Below, in pieces: positions 35,734-43,724 of a stretch of DNA of 64,000 nt (position 1 is its first letter; every line of letters starts with the position of its first letter). Under the pieces are notes generated by a model that searched no databases, was not told the origin of the DNA, and was given only the letters and a program-made list of their open reading frames with translations. The stretch is taken from contig NZ_JACOGF010000001.1 of the NCBI RefSeq assembly GCF_014284335.1, positions 496,001 through 560,000 on the forward strand, written 5' to 3'. Position numbers and translations under genes: made by a program. The DNA comes from Undibacterium hunanense. Its GTDB lineage: Bacteria; Pseudomonadota; Gammaproteobacteria; Burkholderiales; Burkholderiaceae_D.

Positions 35734-36585
35734 TTATCGCGACGCCATATCCTTCAGGGCCTGCAATTCGTCATCATCAAAACCAGCCGCTTTTCTGGCT
35801 TTCAGGTTGAACGGGCCGCGCAGGGTTGGTGCCTTGTAGCGCAATGCCATTTCGGCATAGGTGTTGATGGTATCCAGCCCCTGCTGTCTGCACAGCGTCT
35901 TGTACCAGTAATTGCCTATGGCGACATGGCCGATTTCATCATGCAGGATAATGGCCAGAATATCTGCCGCTGCCTGATCACCCGCCTGAGCCAGCTTAGC
36001 CATGACGGCGGGGGTCGCATCAAGGCCACGCGCTTCCAGCGTACGTGGCACCAGTGCCAGACGCGCCAGTAAATCAGCGCTGGTTTTCTTCGCCATTTCC
36101 CACATGCTGTTATGTGCAGGAAAATCGCCATAGCAAAAACCCTGTACGCGCAAATGCGCTTCCAGCAACTGGAAATGATAAGCTTCTTCTTTGGCGACTT
36201 TCAGCCAGTCGAGATAGAACTGCCTTGGCATGGATGGAAAACGCCAGATAATATCGGCCGCCAGATTGACCGCATTCAATTCTATATGCGCCAAGGCATG
36301 AATCAGAACCGCCCGCCCCTCTACCGTAGTCATTGCCCTGCGCCCTACTTTACCGGGCGGCACCAGTTCCGGCCTGTCCATGCGGCCAGGTATACCCATT
36401 GGTTCTGCCAGCACGGCATCAAAAGCAATCACAGGTTCGGCCGGTATGGCATGAATGGCGTCACATTTACGCATGGGGTGCGGTTCAAGCAATGCGGCAA
36501 GCGCAGCCGCTCTCAATTCAGAACTCGACTCCATGCCCAGGGCGTTCAAGTCACTACTTATTTCATTGGCAAGTTTATAGGTCAT
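35734..36585 (-). CDS. DUF455 family ferritin-like protein
   Basis: The 283-residue protein matches the DUF455 family, all-helical and probably a diiron or ferritin-like protein: LIHALAHIELNAVNLAADI, WLKVAKEEAYHFQLLEAHL and ILHDEIGHVAIGNYWY carry the Glu and His residues expected to bind two metals. No reaction has been established for most members; a MiaE-like hydroxylase role has been suggested for relatives. It is divergent from the gamma carbonic anhydrase gene, 79 bp apart. Confidence 0.87.
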   Translation of the reverse strand: MTYKLANEISSDLNALGMESSSELRAAALAALLEPHPMRKCDAIHAIPAEPVIAFDAVLAEPMGIPGRMDRPELVPPGKVGRRAMTTVEGRAVLIHALAHIELNAVNLAADIIWRFPSMPRQFYLDWLKVAKEEAYHFQLLEAHLRVQGFCYGDFPAHNSMWEMAKKTSADLLARLALVPRTLEARGLDATPAVMAKLAQAGDQAAADILAIILHDEIGHVAIGNYWYKTLCRQQGLDTINTYAEMALRYKAPTLRGPFNLKARKAAGFDDDELQALKDMASR

Positions 36586-36664
36586 ATATAGCTGAAGTCA
36601 GGCAGGCGGGTGCCGGGCAGTTTACAATACGGGATTCATCAATGCGCTATTTTACGGAATAACC

Positions 36665-37189
36665 ATGCCCATTTACCAACTTGGCGAAATTGCGCCTGAT
36701 ATCGATGCCTCTGCCTATATTGCCGACAGCGCCAATATCATAGGCAAAGTAAAGATCGAAACCAATGCCAGTGTCTGGTTTGATGTCACCATACGCGGCG
36801 ATAATGAATTGATTACCGTGGGTGAAAACAGCAACATACAGGAAGGCTGCATTTTGCATACCGACCCTGGTTATCCTATGACCATAGGCAATTACGTCAC
36901 CGTCGGCCACCAGGCCATGTTGCATGGCTGCACCATCGGTGAGGGTTCACTGGTAGGCATACAGGCCGTTATCCTGAATGGTGCAAAAATCGGCAAAAAC
37001 AGCCTGGTGGGTGCAGGCGCACTCGTCACTGAAGGCAAGGAATTCCCGGACAATTCACTGATCATAGGATCACCCGCCAAAGCCGTCAGAACCCTGACGG
37101 AAGCAGATATTGCCGGTCTGCGCCGCAATGCAGACACTTATGTCCAGCGTGGACAAGCATTTAAAACACAACTGAAACGCATCGCCTGA
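36665..37189 (+). CDS. Gamma-class carbonic anhydrase-like protein (YrdA/PaaY type)
   Basis: The 174-residue left-handed beta-helix protein has hexapeptide repeats from about residue 10 to 130. The three histidines that bind metal in gamma carbonic anhydrases are likely those of CILHTD, TVGHQAMLHGCTIG. Members are called YrdA or PaaY; some have carbonic anhydrase or thioesterase activity. The start follows CGGAATAACC. hslO follows after 29 bp and may be co-transcribed. Confidence 0.88.
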   Translation: MPIYQLGEIAPDIDASAYIADSANIIGKVKIETNASVWFDVTIRGDNELITVGENSNIQEGCILHTDPGYPMTIGNYVTVGHQAMLHGCTIGEGSLVGIQAVILNGAKIGKNSLVGAGALVTEGKEFPDNSLIIGSPAKAVRTLTEADIAGLRRNADTYVQRGQAFKTQLKRIA

Positions 37190-37218
37190 CCCGGCCACAA
37201 CCATAAAGCAATGAAGCA

Positions 37219-38145
37219 ATGACTGATACCTTACAAAAATTCATGTTCGAACACGCCGGCGTACGTGGCGAAATGGTAGAACTGAACGACACCTGGCAAC
37301 AAACACTGGCACGCCACACCTACCCGCGCGCGGTACAAACCATACTGGGTGAGTTGATGGCAGCATCGGCGCTGCTGACAGCCAATCTGAAATTCAACGG
37401 CACCATGATCATGCAGATTCATGGTGATGGTCCGGTCAAATTGCTGGTGGTTGAGTGTGATGCAGAGTTGAAGATGCGCGCCACTGCCAAGCTCAGCGAG
37501 CATGCCGACATCGCCGAAGATGCCACACTGAGTGACCTGATCCATGCACATGGCCAGGGCCGCTTTGTCATCACCCTGGATCCAAATGACAAAATGCCTG
37601 GTCAACAGGCATACCAGGGCATCGTACCGCTGGATGGCGACAGCATTGCCACCGTTATCGAAAACTATATGCAGCGTTCAGAGCAACTTGACACCAAATT
37701 GTGGCTGGCAGCCGATGCGCAGGTATCGCGTGGCATGTTGTTGCAAAAGCTCCCCAAAACGGGCGGTGCCGAAGCGCAGGTTGAAGATGAAACCGAAGCA
37801 TGGAACCATGCCGTCATGCTGGGCGACACCCTGAAACAGGAAGAATTGCTGAGCACCGATATCGCGACGCTCATGCACCGCCTGTTCTGGGAAGAAACCC
37901 TGCGTGTTTTCGACCCACTGCACCCACAATTTCAGTGCAACTGCACCCGCGAAAAAGTCGGCAATATGCTGAAAATGCTGGGCGAAGAAGAAGTGCGCAC
38001 CGCCATCACGGAACTGGGCAAACTGGACATCAATTGTGATTTCTGCGGCAAACACTATGGCTTTGACCCCGTCGATTGCGCCCAGCTGTTTGTCGCCCCC
38101 ACGGTCGCCGAAGGTACGCAAGCACCTGCCGAAATCAAACACTGA
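37219..38145 (+). CDS. hslO: 33 kDa redox-regulated chaperone Hsp33
   Basis: The 308-residue cytosolic holdase is activated by oxidation and unfolding of its zinc-binding C terminus. The N-terminal core begins DTLQKFMFEHAGVRGEMVEL, and the redox switch cysteines are in FQCNCTREKV and INCDFCGKHYGFD, the usual C-x-C ... C-x2-C zinc ligands. It protects proteins during combined heat and oxidative stress. It follows the gamma carbonic anhydrase gene and ends before a strong terminator. Confidence 0.96.
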   Translation: MTDTLQKFMFEHAGVRGEMVELNDTWQQTLARHTYPRAVQTILGELMAASALLTANLKFNGTMIMQIHGDGPVKLLVVECDAELKMRATAKLSEHADIAEDATLSDLIHAHGQGRFVITLDPNDKMPGQQAYQGIVPLDGDSIATVIENYMQRSEQLDTKLWLAADAQVSRGMLLQKLPKTGGAEAQVEDETEAWNHAVMLGDTLKQEELLSTDIATLMHRLFWEETLRVFDPLHPQFQCNCTREKVGNMLKMLGEEEVRTAITELGKLDINCDFCGKHYGFDPVDCAQLFVAPTVAEGTQAPAEIKH

Positions 38146-38201
38146 TAGCACTGAAGGGCTGAAATCCAGCGCCTGATATAGACTCACATTAGCTTCACAC
38201 T

Positions 38202-38235
38202 AGCCTGACGCCAGCCTTTGTCGTCAGGCTTTTTT
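38202..38235 (+). terminator. Intrinsic terminator of hslO
   Basis: AGCCTGACG (38202-38210) pairs with CGTCAGGCT (38222-38230), with an 11-base loop, followed by a T run to 38235. Confidence 0.92.
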
Positions 38236-38274
38236 GTCCGTTTTTTTGTTCGTTTTTTGTCCGTTTTTTTGTCA
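38230..38274 (+). repeat. Four tandem T-tract units after the hslO terminator
   Basis: Four near-identical 11-12-bp units of the form T6-7 followed by GTCCG, GTTCG, GTCCG and GTCAC run directly on from the terminator T tract. Copy number may vary by slippage. Confidence 0.8.
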
Positions 38275-38344
38275 CCAAGCAGCCTTTCTACCTGGCAAAA
38301 ATCTCATCAACATCAACTATTAAACAAGTACATAAAAATAAATC

Positions 38345-38375
38345 TTGACCCTGACGTTATGTAAGGCTTTATAGT
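38345..38375 (+). promoter_or_regulatory. MerR-type promoter of the MerR-MFS operon
   Basis: TTGACC (38345-38350) and TATAGT (38370-38375) are separated by 19 bp, and the spacer contains the imperfect dyad CCTgACGTtatGTaAGG. The long spacer is typical of promoters untwisted by MerR-family activators, here the gene starting 24 bp downstream. An AAGGAG ribosome site is at 38386-38391. Confidence 0.85.
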
Positions 38376-38398
38376 TTTCATCAGAAAGGAGATCAAGC

Positions 38399-39463
38399 AT
38401 GTTACTGAAAATTGGCGAACTGGCCAGCCGCACTGGTCTGACCATACGCACACTGCATCATTACGACAAGATAGGCTTGCTGACGCCTTCGGCACGGTCC
38501 GAAGCTGGATATCGTCTATATGACCGTGCCGACATCAAAAGACTGCACCGTATTCAAGCCCTGCGTCGCCTGGACTTGTCGCTGGCGGAAGTTGCTGACG
38601 TCATCAACGGAGAAAATGCTGACCTGCAAAGTGTGATTGAACAGCAGATCACCAGCCTGCAGCAGCAAATCGCCCAAAGCATGGGATTGCACGACCGCCT
38701 GCAAGAACTGTCCACACTGTTGAAAGCCAATCAGGAACCCAATCTCGAGTACTGGCTGTCCACGCTGGAAATGATGAGCGTGATAGGCAAATATTTCAGC
38801 CGTGACGAAATCACCCACATGCGTGCGCAGGAGCAAGATCATCAGGGCATACTGGATGGTGCCATGCGCCCCCTGATTGAAACCGCCCGCGCCTTAATCG
38901 ATCAACAAGTTCCACCATCCGATGCACGGGCCATGGCCATGTCCAGGGAATGGATAGCGACCATGGGCAGACTCATGCCGGATGCACATCTGCTCAACAA
39001 ATTTTCCCAGATGCACAGGAATGAACCTTCGCTGCAATCATTAAGTGGCGTGGATGACGAGATGTTGGACTACATCACTTTATCGTCAATCGAAGTCCGG
39101 TATGCCATTTATCGCAAACACCTGAGTGAAGAAGAGTTGCAATATTTCCGTGCATCCTTCTTCAGGAATGCCAATGCCTGGACTCAGGTGTTTTCCGACT
39201 TGCGGCAAAAAATGGCGCAGGGGCTACCGCCAGAACATCCGGACAGCCAGGCCATCCTGGTCCGATGGCGCGTGCTGTTCATGGAAGCCTGGGGTCAGCA
39301 TTTGCCGACCGTCATCAAAGTCAGGGCCATCCATGAAAAAGAACCGGAACTGGGCATGGGGGGCGGCTTGACCCCAGCCTTGCTGCGCTATGCACGCGAA
39401 GGCATGGTGATCCTGGACGCCAACAATACACAATCAAAAAATAAAAACACACGAAAAAAATAA
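38399..39463 (+). CDS. MerR-family regulator with a large TipAS-like effector region
   Basis: The 354-residue protein has an N-terminal MerR winged HTH (about 3-72, LKIGELASRTGLTIRTLHHYDKIGLL), a coiled-coil linker (about 78-115), and a C-terminal region of about 240 helical residues. That region holds two related segments, MHRNEPSLQSLSGVDDEMLDYI (near 205) and IHEKEPELGMGGGLTPALLRYA (near 315), so it looks like two tandem TipAS-type ligand-binding bundles. It should activate the adjoining MFS gene, 2 bp downstream, on binding a drug-like ligand, through its own 19-bp-spacer promoter. Confidence 0.9.
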   Translation: MLLKIGELASRTGLTIRTLHHYDKIGLLTPSARSEAGYRLYDRADIKRLHRIQALRRLDLSLAEVADVINGENADLQSVIEQQITSLQQQIAQSMGLHDRLQELSTLLKANQEPNLEYWLSTLEMMSVIGKYFSRDEITHMRAQEQDHQGILDGAMRPLIETARALIDQQVPPSDARAMAMSREWIATMGRLMPDAHLLNKFSQMHRNEPSLQSLSGVDDEMLDYITLSSIEVRYAIYRKHLSEEELQYFRASFFRNANAWTQVFSDLRQKMAQGLPPEHPDSQAILVRWRVLFMEAWGQHLPTVIKVRAIHEKEPELGMGGGLTPALLRYAREGMVILDANNTQSKNKNTRKK

Positions 39464-39465
39464 TC

Positions 39466-40827
39466 ATGGAAACCACGCAAACAACGTCACAGACAACATC
39501 ACAATCAACATCCCAGCCAGCATCCCAACCAGACGCACGCAAAGCCATTTTCAAGGATGCCAATTTTCGCTGGCTGATCGGTGGTGGCATGCTATCCATG
39601 CTGGGTGACCAGTTCACCCTCATTGCCCTGCCCTGGCTGGTACTGAAGATGAGCAATGACACGCTGATACTCGGCATCGTACTGGCCCTGATCAGCGTTC
39701 CACGTGCGCTCTTCATCCTGATCGGTGGTGCCGTGGTAGACCGTTATTCACCCAAAACCGTCATGATGCTGACCAAATACATCAACACCGCGCTACTGGG
39801 CATACTGAGCCTGCTGCTGTTTATCGGACACCTGGAATTATGGATGGTGTATGTGCTGGCGCTGGGGCTGGGCATTTCCACCGCCTTCAGCATCCCATCC
39901 GGTACATCCATGTTGCCCCGCGTAGTGCCAGGCGCGCAACTGCAATCCGCGAATGGCATCATGCTGGGCTTGCGTCAGTTCACCATGTTTATCGGCCCGG
40001 TACTGGCAGGCTTGCTGATTGCCCTGTTTGGCACACAGAATGCCGCCAGCCCGGATACGGTTAGCGATGCCCATGGTCTGGCTGCAGCTTTCCTGTTTGA
40101 CTGTTTCAGTTATGCATTTTCTGCCTGGACACTGAGTAAGGTCACGATGAACACATCAGTGCCCACCAATCAGCCTGGTCAGCAGGCAGGTGGCGGAACC
40201 CTGGAGTTATTGCAATCCGTCCTGGCAGGCTTGCGCTACTGCTGGAATGAAAAGCAGTTGCGCAGTTGCTTCATTTACTGGGCGGCGATTGCTTTCTTTA
40301 TCATGGGGCCAATACAGATCGCCTTGCCCGTCATGGCCAATCAGCTCAGCAATAGCGCAAGCGCGCTTGGTCTGCTGGCCGGTGCGCACGGTGCCGGTAC
40401 ACTGCTGGGCATGGCATTGTCAGGCATCAGACCGGGACTGCGTTTTGGCAATCTGGGTCGTACCATCCTGTTGATAGACTTCATCGTCGGCCTGCTGTTC
40501 ATTCCCATGGGGCTGATCAATGCCAGCTGGCAGGGTGCCGGCATCTTGCTGGCCGTGGGCACCCTCGGTGGCTTCCTGCATGTGGCGGTATTTACCTGGA
40601 TGCAAAGGCAGGTGCCGCCACAGATGATAGGCCGCGCCATGAGCATGTTCATGTTTATCTTCATGGGCATAGGCCCGGTATCCGCCGCCTTCACCGGCTG
40701 GCTGATGCGCAGCGTCACCATTCCTCAATTATTCATGAGCAGCGGTATCCTGCTGGTAGCGATAGTCTTGCTGGCGTTGCTACTCAGCCCCATGGCTGAA
40801 GTCAGTGACCGCCCCACATCGGTCTGA
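39466..40827 (+). CDS. MFS transporter, EntS/MFS_3-like exporter
   Basis: The 453-residue protein has a Thr/Ser/Gln-rich cytoplasmic start (about 1-28) and about twelve membrane helices, with the MFS loop 2-3 motif VVDRYSPKTVM and repeated Gly-rich helices. It resembles the EntS/MFS_3 group of multidrug or siderophore exporters. It starts 2 bp after the MerR regulator gene, so the two form a classic drug-inducible efflux operon. Substrate unknown. A bidirectional terminator follows at 40904. Confidence 0.9.
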   Translation: METTQTTSQTTSQSTSQPASQPDARKAIFKDANFRWLIGGGMLSMLGDQFTLIALPWLVLKMSNDTLILGIVLALISVPRALFILIGGAVVDRYSPKTVMMLTKYINTALLGILSLLLFIGHLELWMVYVLALGLGISTAFSIPSGTSMLPRVVPGAQLQSANGIMLGLRQFTMFIGPVLAGLLIALFGTQNAASPDTVSDAHGLAAAFLFDCFSYAFSAWTLSKVTMNTSVPTNQPGQQAGGGTLELLQSVLAGLRYCWNEKQLRSCFIYWAAIAFFIMGPIQIALPVMANQLSNSASALGLLAGAHGAGTLLGMALSGIRPGLRFGNLGRTILLIDFIVGLLFIPMGLINASWQGAGILLAVGTLGGFLHVAVFTWMQRQVPPQMIGRAMSMFMFIFMGIGPVSAAFTGWLMRSVTIPQLFMSSGILLVAIVLLALLLSPMAEVSDRPTSV

Positions 40828-40903
40828 ACACGAAACTGTCTGCCAGGGAATTACAGCCTGGTCCACATCCTTCACATCCGCCAGCGCTGACTACGGCAAA
40901 GAA

Positions 40904-40936
40904 AAAAGCCATCTTGCTCAAAGCAAAATGGCTTTT
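40904..40936. terminator. Bidirectional terminator between the MFS gene and the Cache-protein gene
   Basis: AAAAGCCAT (40904-40912) pairs with ATGGCTTTT (40928-40936); within it TTGCT pairs with AGCAA around CAA. A and T runs at the two edges allow use by both convergent genes. Confidence 0.9.
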
Positions 40937-40972
40937 CATGATGCTACAAGACTGATTCAGCGCTAGTCTTGC

Positions 40973-41434
40973 TTATTTGTAGGCACCGCTGCCTACAAAA
41001 TAATTGTCCACTTTTTCCACATAAGTCGATTTCATTTCCAGTACCTTGGTCACCGGATTTGGCCACTGATAGTCAACCCAGCCCTTGCCTTTGCTGTTGA
41101 TGACAGCAATCATGTCCTTCACTACAAAACGATCGCCCACTTTCAGGTCGATGAGGTTTTTACCATTCATTTTCGGGTTATTGCCATGGCTGAGATTCAC
41201 GCCATTCAAATCATATGCAAAGAGGTACAAATCACGGTCGTGGAAATCTTTGTTAGCCGTGTTGGCAAACTCAGCAAACGCTTTTTCCTTGCCGTGTTCC
41301 TTGATATAGCTGATGCCTTTTTTGACCATGGCCATCGCCTGCTCCGTGGTACCGCGCTCTTCTGCAGCCATGCCAGGAGACATGAAGCCGGTGACCAACA
41401 AACCCAACAGCAAAAATTTACTCAGGAATTTCAT
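40973..41434 (-). CDS. Secreted single Cache-domain protein
   Basis: The protein has 153 residues from ATG 41434, which is preceded by GGAGAAGC. It has a signal peptide (about 1-24, PGMAA-E) and then one Cache domain (about 30-150) with FHDRDLYLFAYDLNGVNLSHGNNP and KGWVDYQWPNPVT, the form seen in methyl-accepting chemotaxis receptors. Without membrane anchor or output domain, it is a free periplasmic Cache protein, probably binding a small ligand. The frame is open to 41611 upstream, but those residues look like noncoding. It is divergent from the AraC regulator gene. Confidence 0.87.
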   Translation of the reverse strand: MKFLSKFLLLGLLVTGFMSPGMAAEERGTTEQAMAMVKKGISYIKEHGKEKAFAEFANTANKDFHDRDLYLFAYDLNGVNLSHGNNPKMNGKNLIDLKVGDRFVVKDMIAVINSKGKGWVDYQWPNPVTKVLEMKSTYVEKVDNYFVGSGAYK

Positions 41435-41480
41435 TTGCTTCTCCATAAAGTGGCCCGTCAAATTTGACGACCAAGCCAGA

Positions 41481-41598
41481 TTAAGTTTGAAATTGCCTGA
41501 ATGCAAGAAAGATAGATACCAAGACACAATTTGTATCAGTCCATGTAGCAATTGCGGGAAGAAGTGTGAAACTGCTTTGGCAGCAAAAGAGAACAAAG
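41481..41598. repeat. Dispersed repeat copy A (related to 45237-45355)
   Basis: About 115 bp in the gap between the Cache gene and the AraC gene resembles 45237-45355. The best-kept blocks are AAATTGCCTGAATGCAAGAAA at the left, with a centre GACACAA, and AACTGCTTTGGCAGCA at the right. The overall spacing differs by about 4 bp. Confidence 0.6.
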
Positions 41599-41702
41599 AA
41601 CAATATTGCAAAAATTTAAATAATGATGCATTATTGACAATAACAATGAAATGAATAACCCCATGTAAGAGATCATCAAATTGACAGTCGCAGGGAGCAT
41701 CG

Positions 41703-42806
41703 TTGCAAACCTATTCTGACCACCAAGCTGTTTCCCAGGAAGCTGATGTCATGAGCGGTTTCCTGCCCTGCGGTATTTTCGACACTGAAATGGCCAGCCC
41801 TGCTGACCGCTGGACAGCCTGGCGCGACAGCATTGCGGTGATGTTTGATGTCGGCTCTCCTCCCTGTGCTGAATCGCATCCCCTTTTTGCTTCAGTCAAT
41901 GCCTACCATCTGGGCGCCATGGTATTTGGTGACGCCCGTTATTCACCACAAGCCTTCCAGCGTTCGCGCAAAAAAATCGCTGGAGATGGACTCGATCATT
42001 TTCTGGTTCAGTTATATCTGGAAGGTGGCTATACAGGTGAAATCAATGGCAACCACGAGATCGTCATGCGGCCTGGAGATATCTGCATTCTTGATCTGGG
42101 CCAGTCGCTGAGTACCCGCACGACCAGTTCACGCACACATACACTGGTGGTGCCGCGCAGCGCCATGGAGGCAGTGTTACCTGATGCCAGTGTATTACAC
42201 GGTGCAGTGTTAAAGCGTGAAAAAATCCTGGGCAAACTGCTGGCGAATCATTTCACCTCGCTCTATCAACATTTGCCTGAAGCCAGGCAATCACAGGCAA
42301 TCTCTATTGCCGATGCCGTGACCGGCATGATCGCTGCATGTTTCCGGCCCACCGCTAACGCACTCAATGTTGCGCATGGACAGATCGACATCAGCATACT
42401 AAACCTGATCAAACATCATATCGAAAAACATCTGAACGAACCATCACTCAGTCCGGACACCCTGGCACTTGCCTTTCACGTTTCACGAACGACACTGTAT
42501 CGCTTGTTTGAGCCCTTCGGCGGTATTTGCACCTATATCCAGAATCGACGTCTGCAGCGAGCTTATACGGCGCTGAAGCAGGCACCAGACAAACCGCGCT
42601 GGATTTACGAAATTGCTTTTGCCTGTGGCTTCAGGGATGAAGCGCATTTCAGCCGCAGCTTTCGCCGTGCTTTCGGTATTTCGCCGCGCGATGTACGTGC
42701 GCAACAAAGCTACTGTTACTCGAATCAGACAGTTGCCCCCTGGAGTGCACACAAGAAAGAAGGTGACTATGCAGACTGGATTACCCGCCTGGTTACCCGC
42801 AACTGA
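41703..42806 (+). CDS. AraC-family transcriptional regulator
   Basis: The 367-residue protein has an N-terminal cupin-like ligand region of the AraC-binding-like type (about 20-210) and a C-terminal double HTH (about 255-355) with LALAFHVSRTTLYRLFEPFGG and IAFACGFRDEAHFSRSFRRAFGISPRDVR. The start used is TTG 41703 (GGGAG about 8 nt upstream); ATG 41751 is also possible. It is divergent from the Cache gene and convergent with the lectin gene, so either could be its target. Ligand unknown. Confidence 0.9.
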   Translation: MQTYSDHQAVSQEADVMSGFLPCGIFDTEMASPADRWTAWRDSIAVMFDVGSPPCAESHPLFASVNAYHLGAMVFGDARYSPQAFQRSRKKIAGDGLDHFLVQLYLEGGYTGEINGNHEIVMRPGDICILDLGQSLSTRTTSSRTHTLVVPRSAMEAVLPDASVLHGAVLKREKILGKLLANHFTSLYQHLPEARQSQAISIADAVTGMIAACFRPTANALNVAHGQIDISILNLIKHHIEKHLNEPSLSPDTLALAFHVSRTTLYRLFEPFGGICTYIQNRRLQRAYTALKQAPDKPRWIYEIAFACGFRDEAHFSRSFRRAFGISPRDVRAQQSYCYSNQTVAPWSAHKKEGDYADWITRLVTRN

Positions 42807-42832
42807 ACGGGGCAAGGCATAAACATGAGCGA

Positions 42833-43708
42833 TCACTCTTCCACATGCTGCCCAATCTCGATAACCCATTTCTGATGACGGGGATCCACTCTCCCCCCCC
42901 TTGGTTCAAGAGTCAGGTTTTTGACTCTTTCATGGCCCGTACATACAAGTGCGTTGCGAACTTGCACCAGGAAAGTACCCTGAAATAGCCAGCGCTGGGT
43001 ATCACTATTGCGATTTGGCGTGTTGATGCAAAGTCTCTGGTGCAATCCCTGCGCAACGTCCAGTGCGAGCCCTGTTGCGTTGTGTAACAGCATCCCTCTT
43101 TCAAAATCAGCCGTCCAGCGCTGTTTTTTGCTACCCACGTCGGGAATTGCTGTCACCAGTGATCCCGGAGCGGCACCCATGCAGGTAAATACATGATCAG
43201 TGTCAGGATTCTTGATGGCAAATACTTCACGGGTCAGCTTACAAGAAAAATTCTGATGAATTGGCGGTTTGTTTTGCCCTTGAAACGCCTGAAAAGACTG
43301 GCCACTTCCACGCGTATCCAGAGTAAAGGCTTCGCCGCTTGCCTTCTTCATGGCCAGGATGTTTTCTTCAGGATTGAAATGCAGATAGAGACGTACGGCC
43401 TGCCCCCTGTCTTGAGACATTTTAAATACAGGGCCAGATCCAGAGCCTCGTGCATAAGGGCTCTCGGTCAGATACCAGGTATGTCCTTGAATCTGAGCCG
43501 CAAGACAAACACCGAGACGAGGATTGTGACTATCGACAGCAACAATTTCCAAAGGAATTTGGTGGGGCGCAGGAACATTAAAAAAAGCAACGCCCTCGCG
43601 AACCGACCTGCCCGACAAGCGATATGCCCGCGCTGAAAAAATCGTTGAAAACATACGGATTTCGACATAGATACGTGGCCCTGCTTCCAATACGCTTACC
43701 TTGTCCAT
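42833..43708 (-). CDS. Ricin-type beta-trefoil lectin domain protein
   Basis: The 291-residue protein ends in a ricin-type beta-trefoil: three QxW-type repeats are visible, KKQRWTADFERG, DTQRWLFQGTF and RHQKWVIEIGQ, with a GLALDVA repeat typical of carbohydrate-binding trefoils. The N-terminal half (about 1-150) is beta-rich and could be a second, weaker trefoil. No signal peptide was found. ATG 43708 was chosen since GGAGGT sits 8 nt upstream; two upstream in-frame ATGs overlap the preceding gene. It directly follows the Cys-His-Gln protein gene (16-bp gap) and should be co-expressed. Carbohydrate binding is inferred. Confidence 0.75.
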   Translation of the reverse strand: MDKVSVLEAGPRIYVEIRMFSTIFSARAYRLSGRSVREGVAFFNVPAPHQIPLEIVAVDSHNPRLGVCLAAQIQGHTWYLTESPYARGSGSGPVFKMSQDRGQAVRLYLHFNPEENILAMKKASGEAFTLDTRGSGQSFQAFQGQNKPPIHQNFSCKLTREVFAIKNPDTDHVFTCMGAAPGSLVTAIPDVGSKKQRWTADFERGMLLHNATGLALDVAQGLHQRLCINTPNRNSDTQRWLFQGTFLVQVRNALVCTGHERVKNLTLEPRGGRVDPRHQKWVIEIGQHVEE

Positions 43709-43724
43709 CTCCACTACCTCCATT

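Noticed and set aside
42880-42905. Run of C residues near the lectin gene 3' end as a phase-variable tract
   Set aside because: Only about eight consecutive C in one place, within coding sequence near the end of the gene; not enough to claim phase variation.
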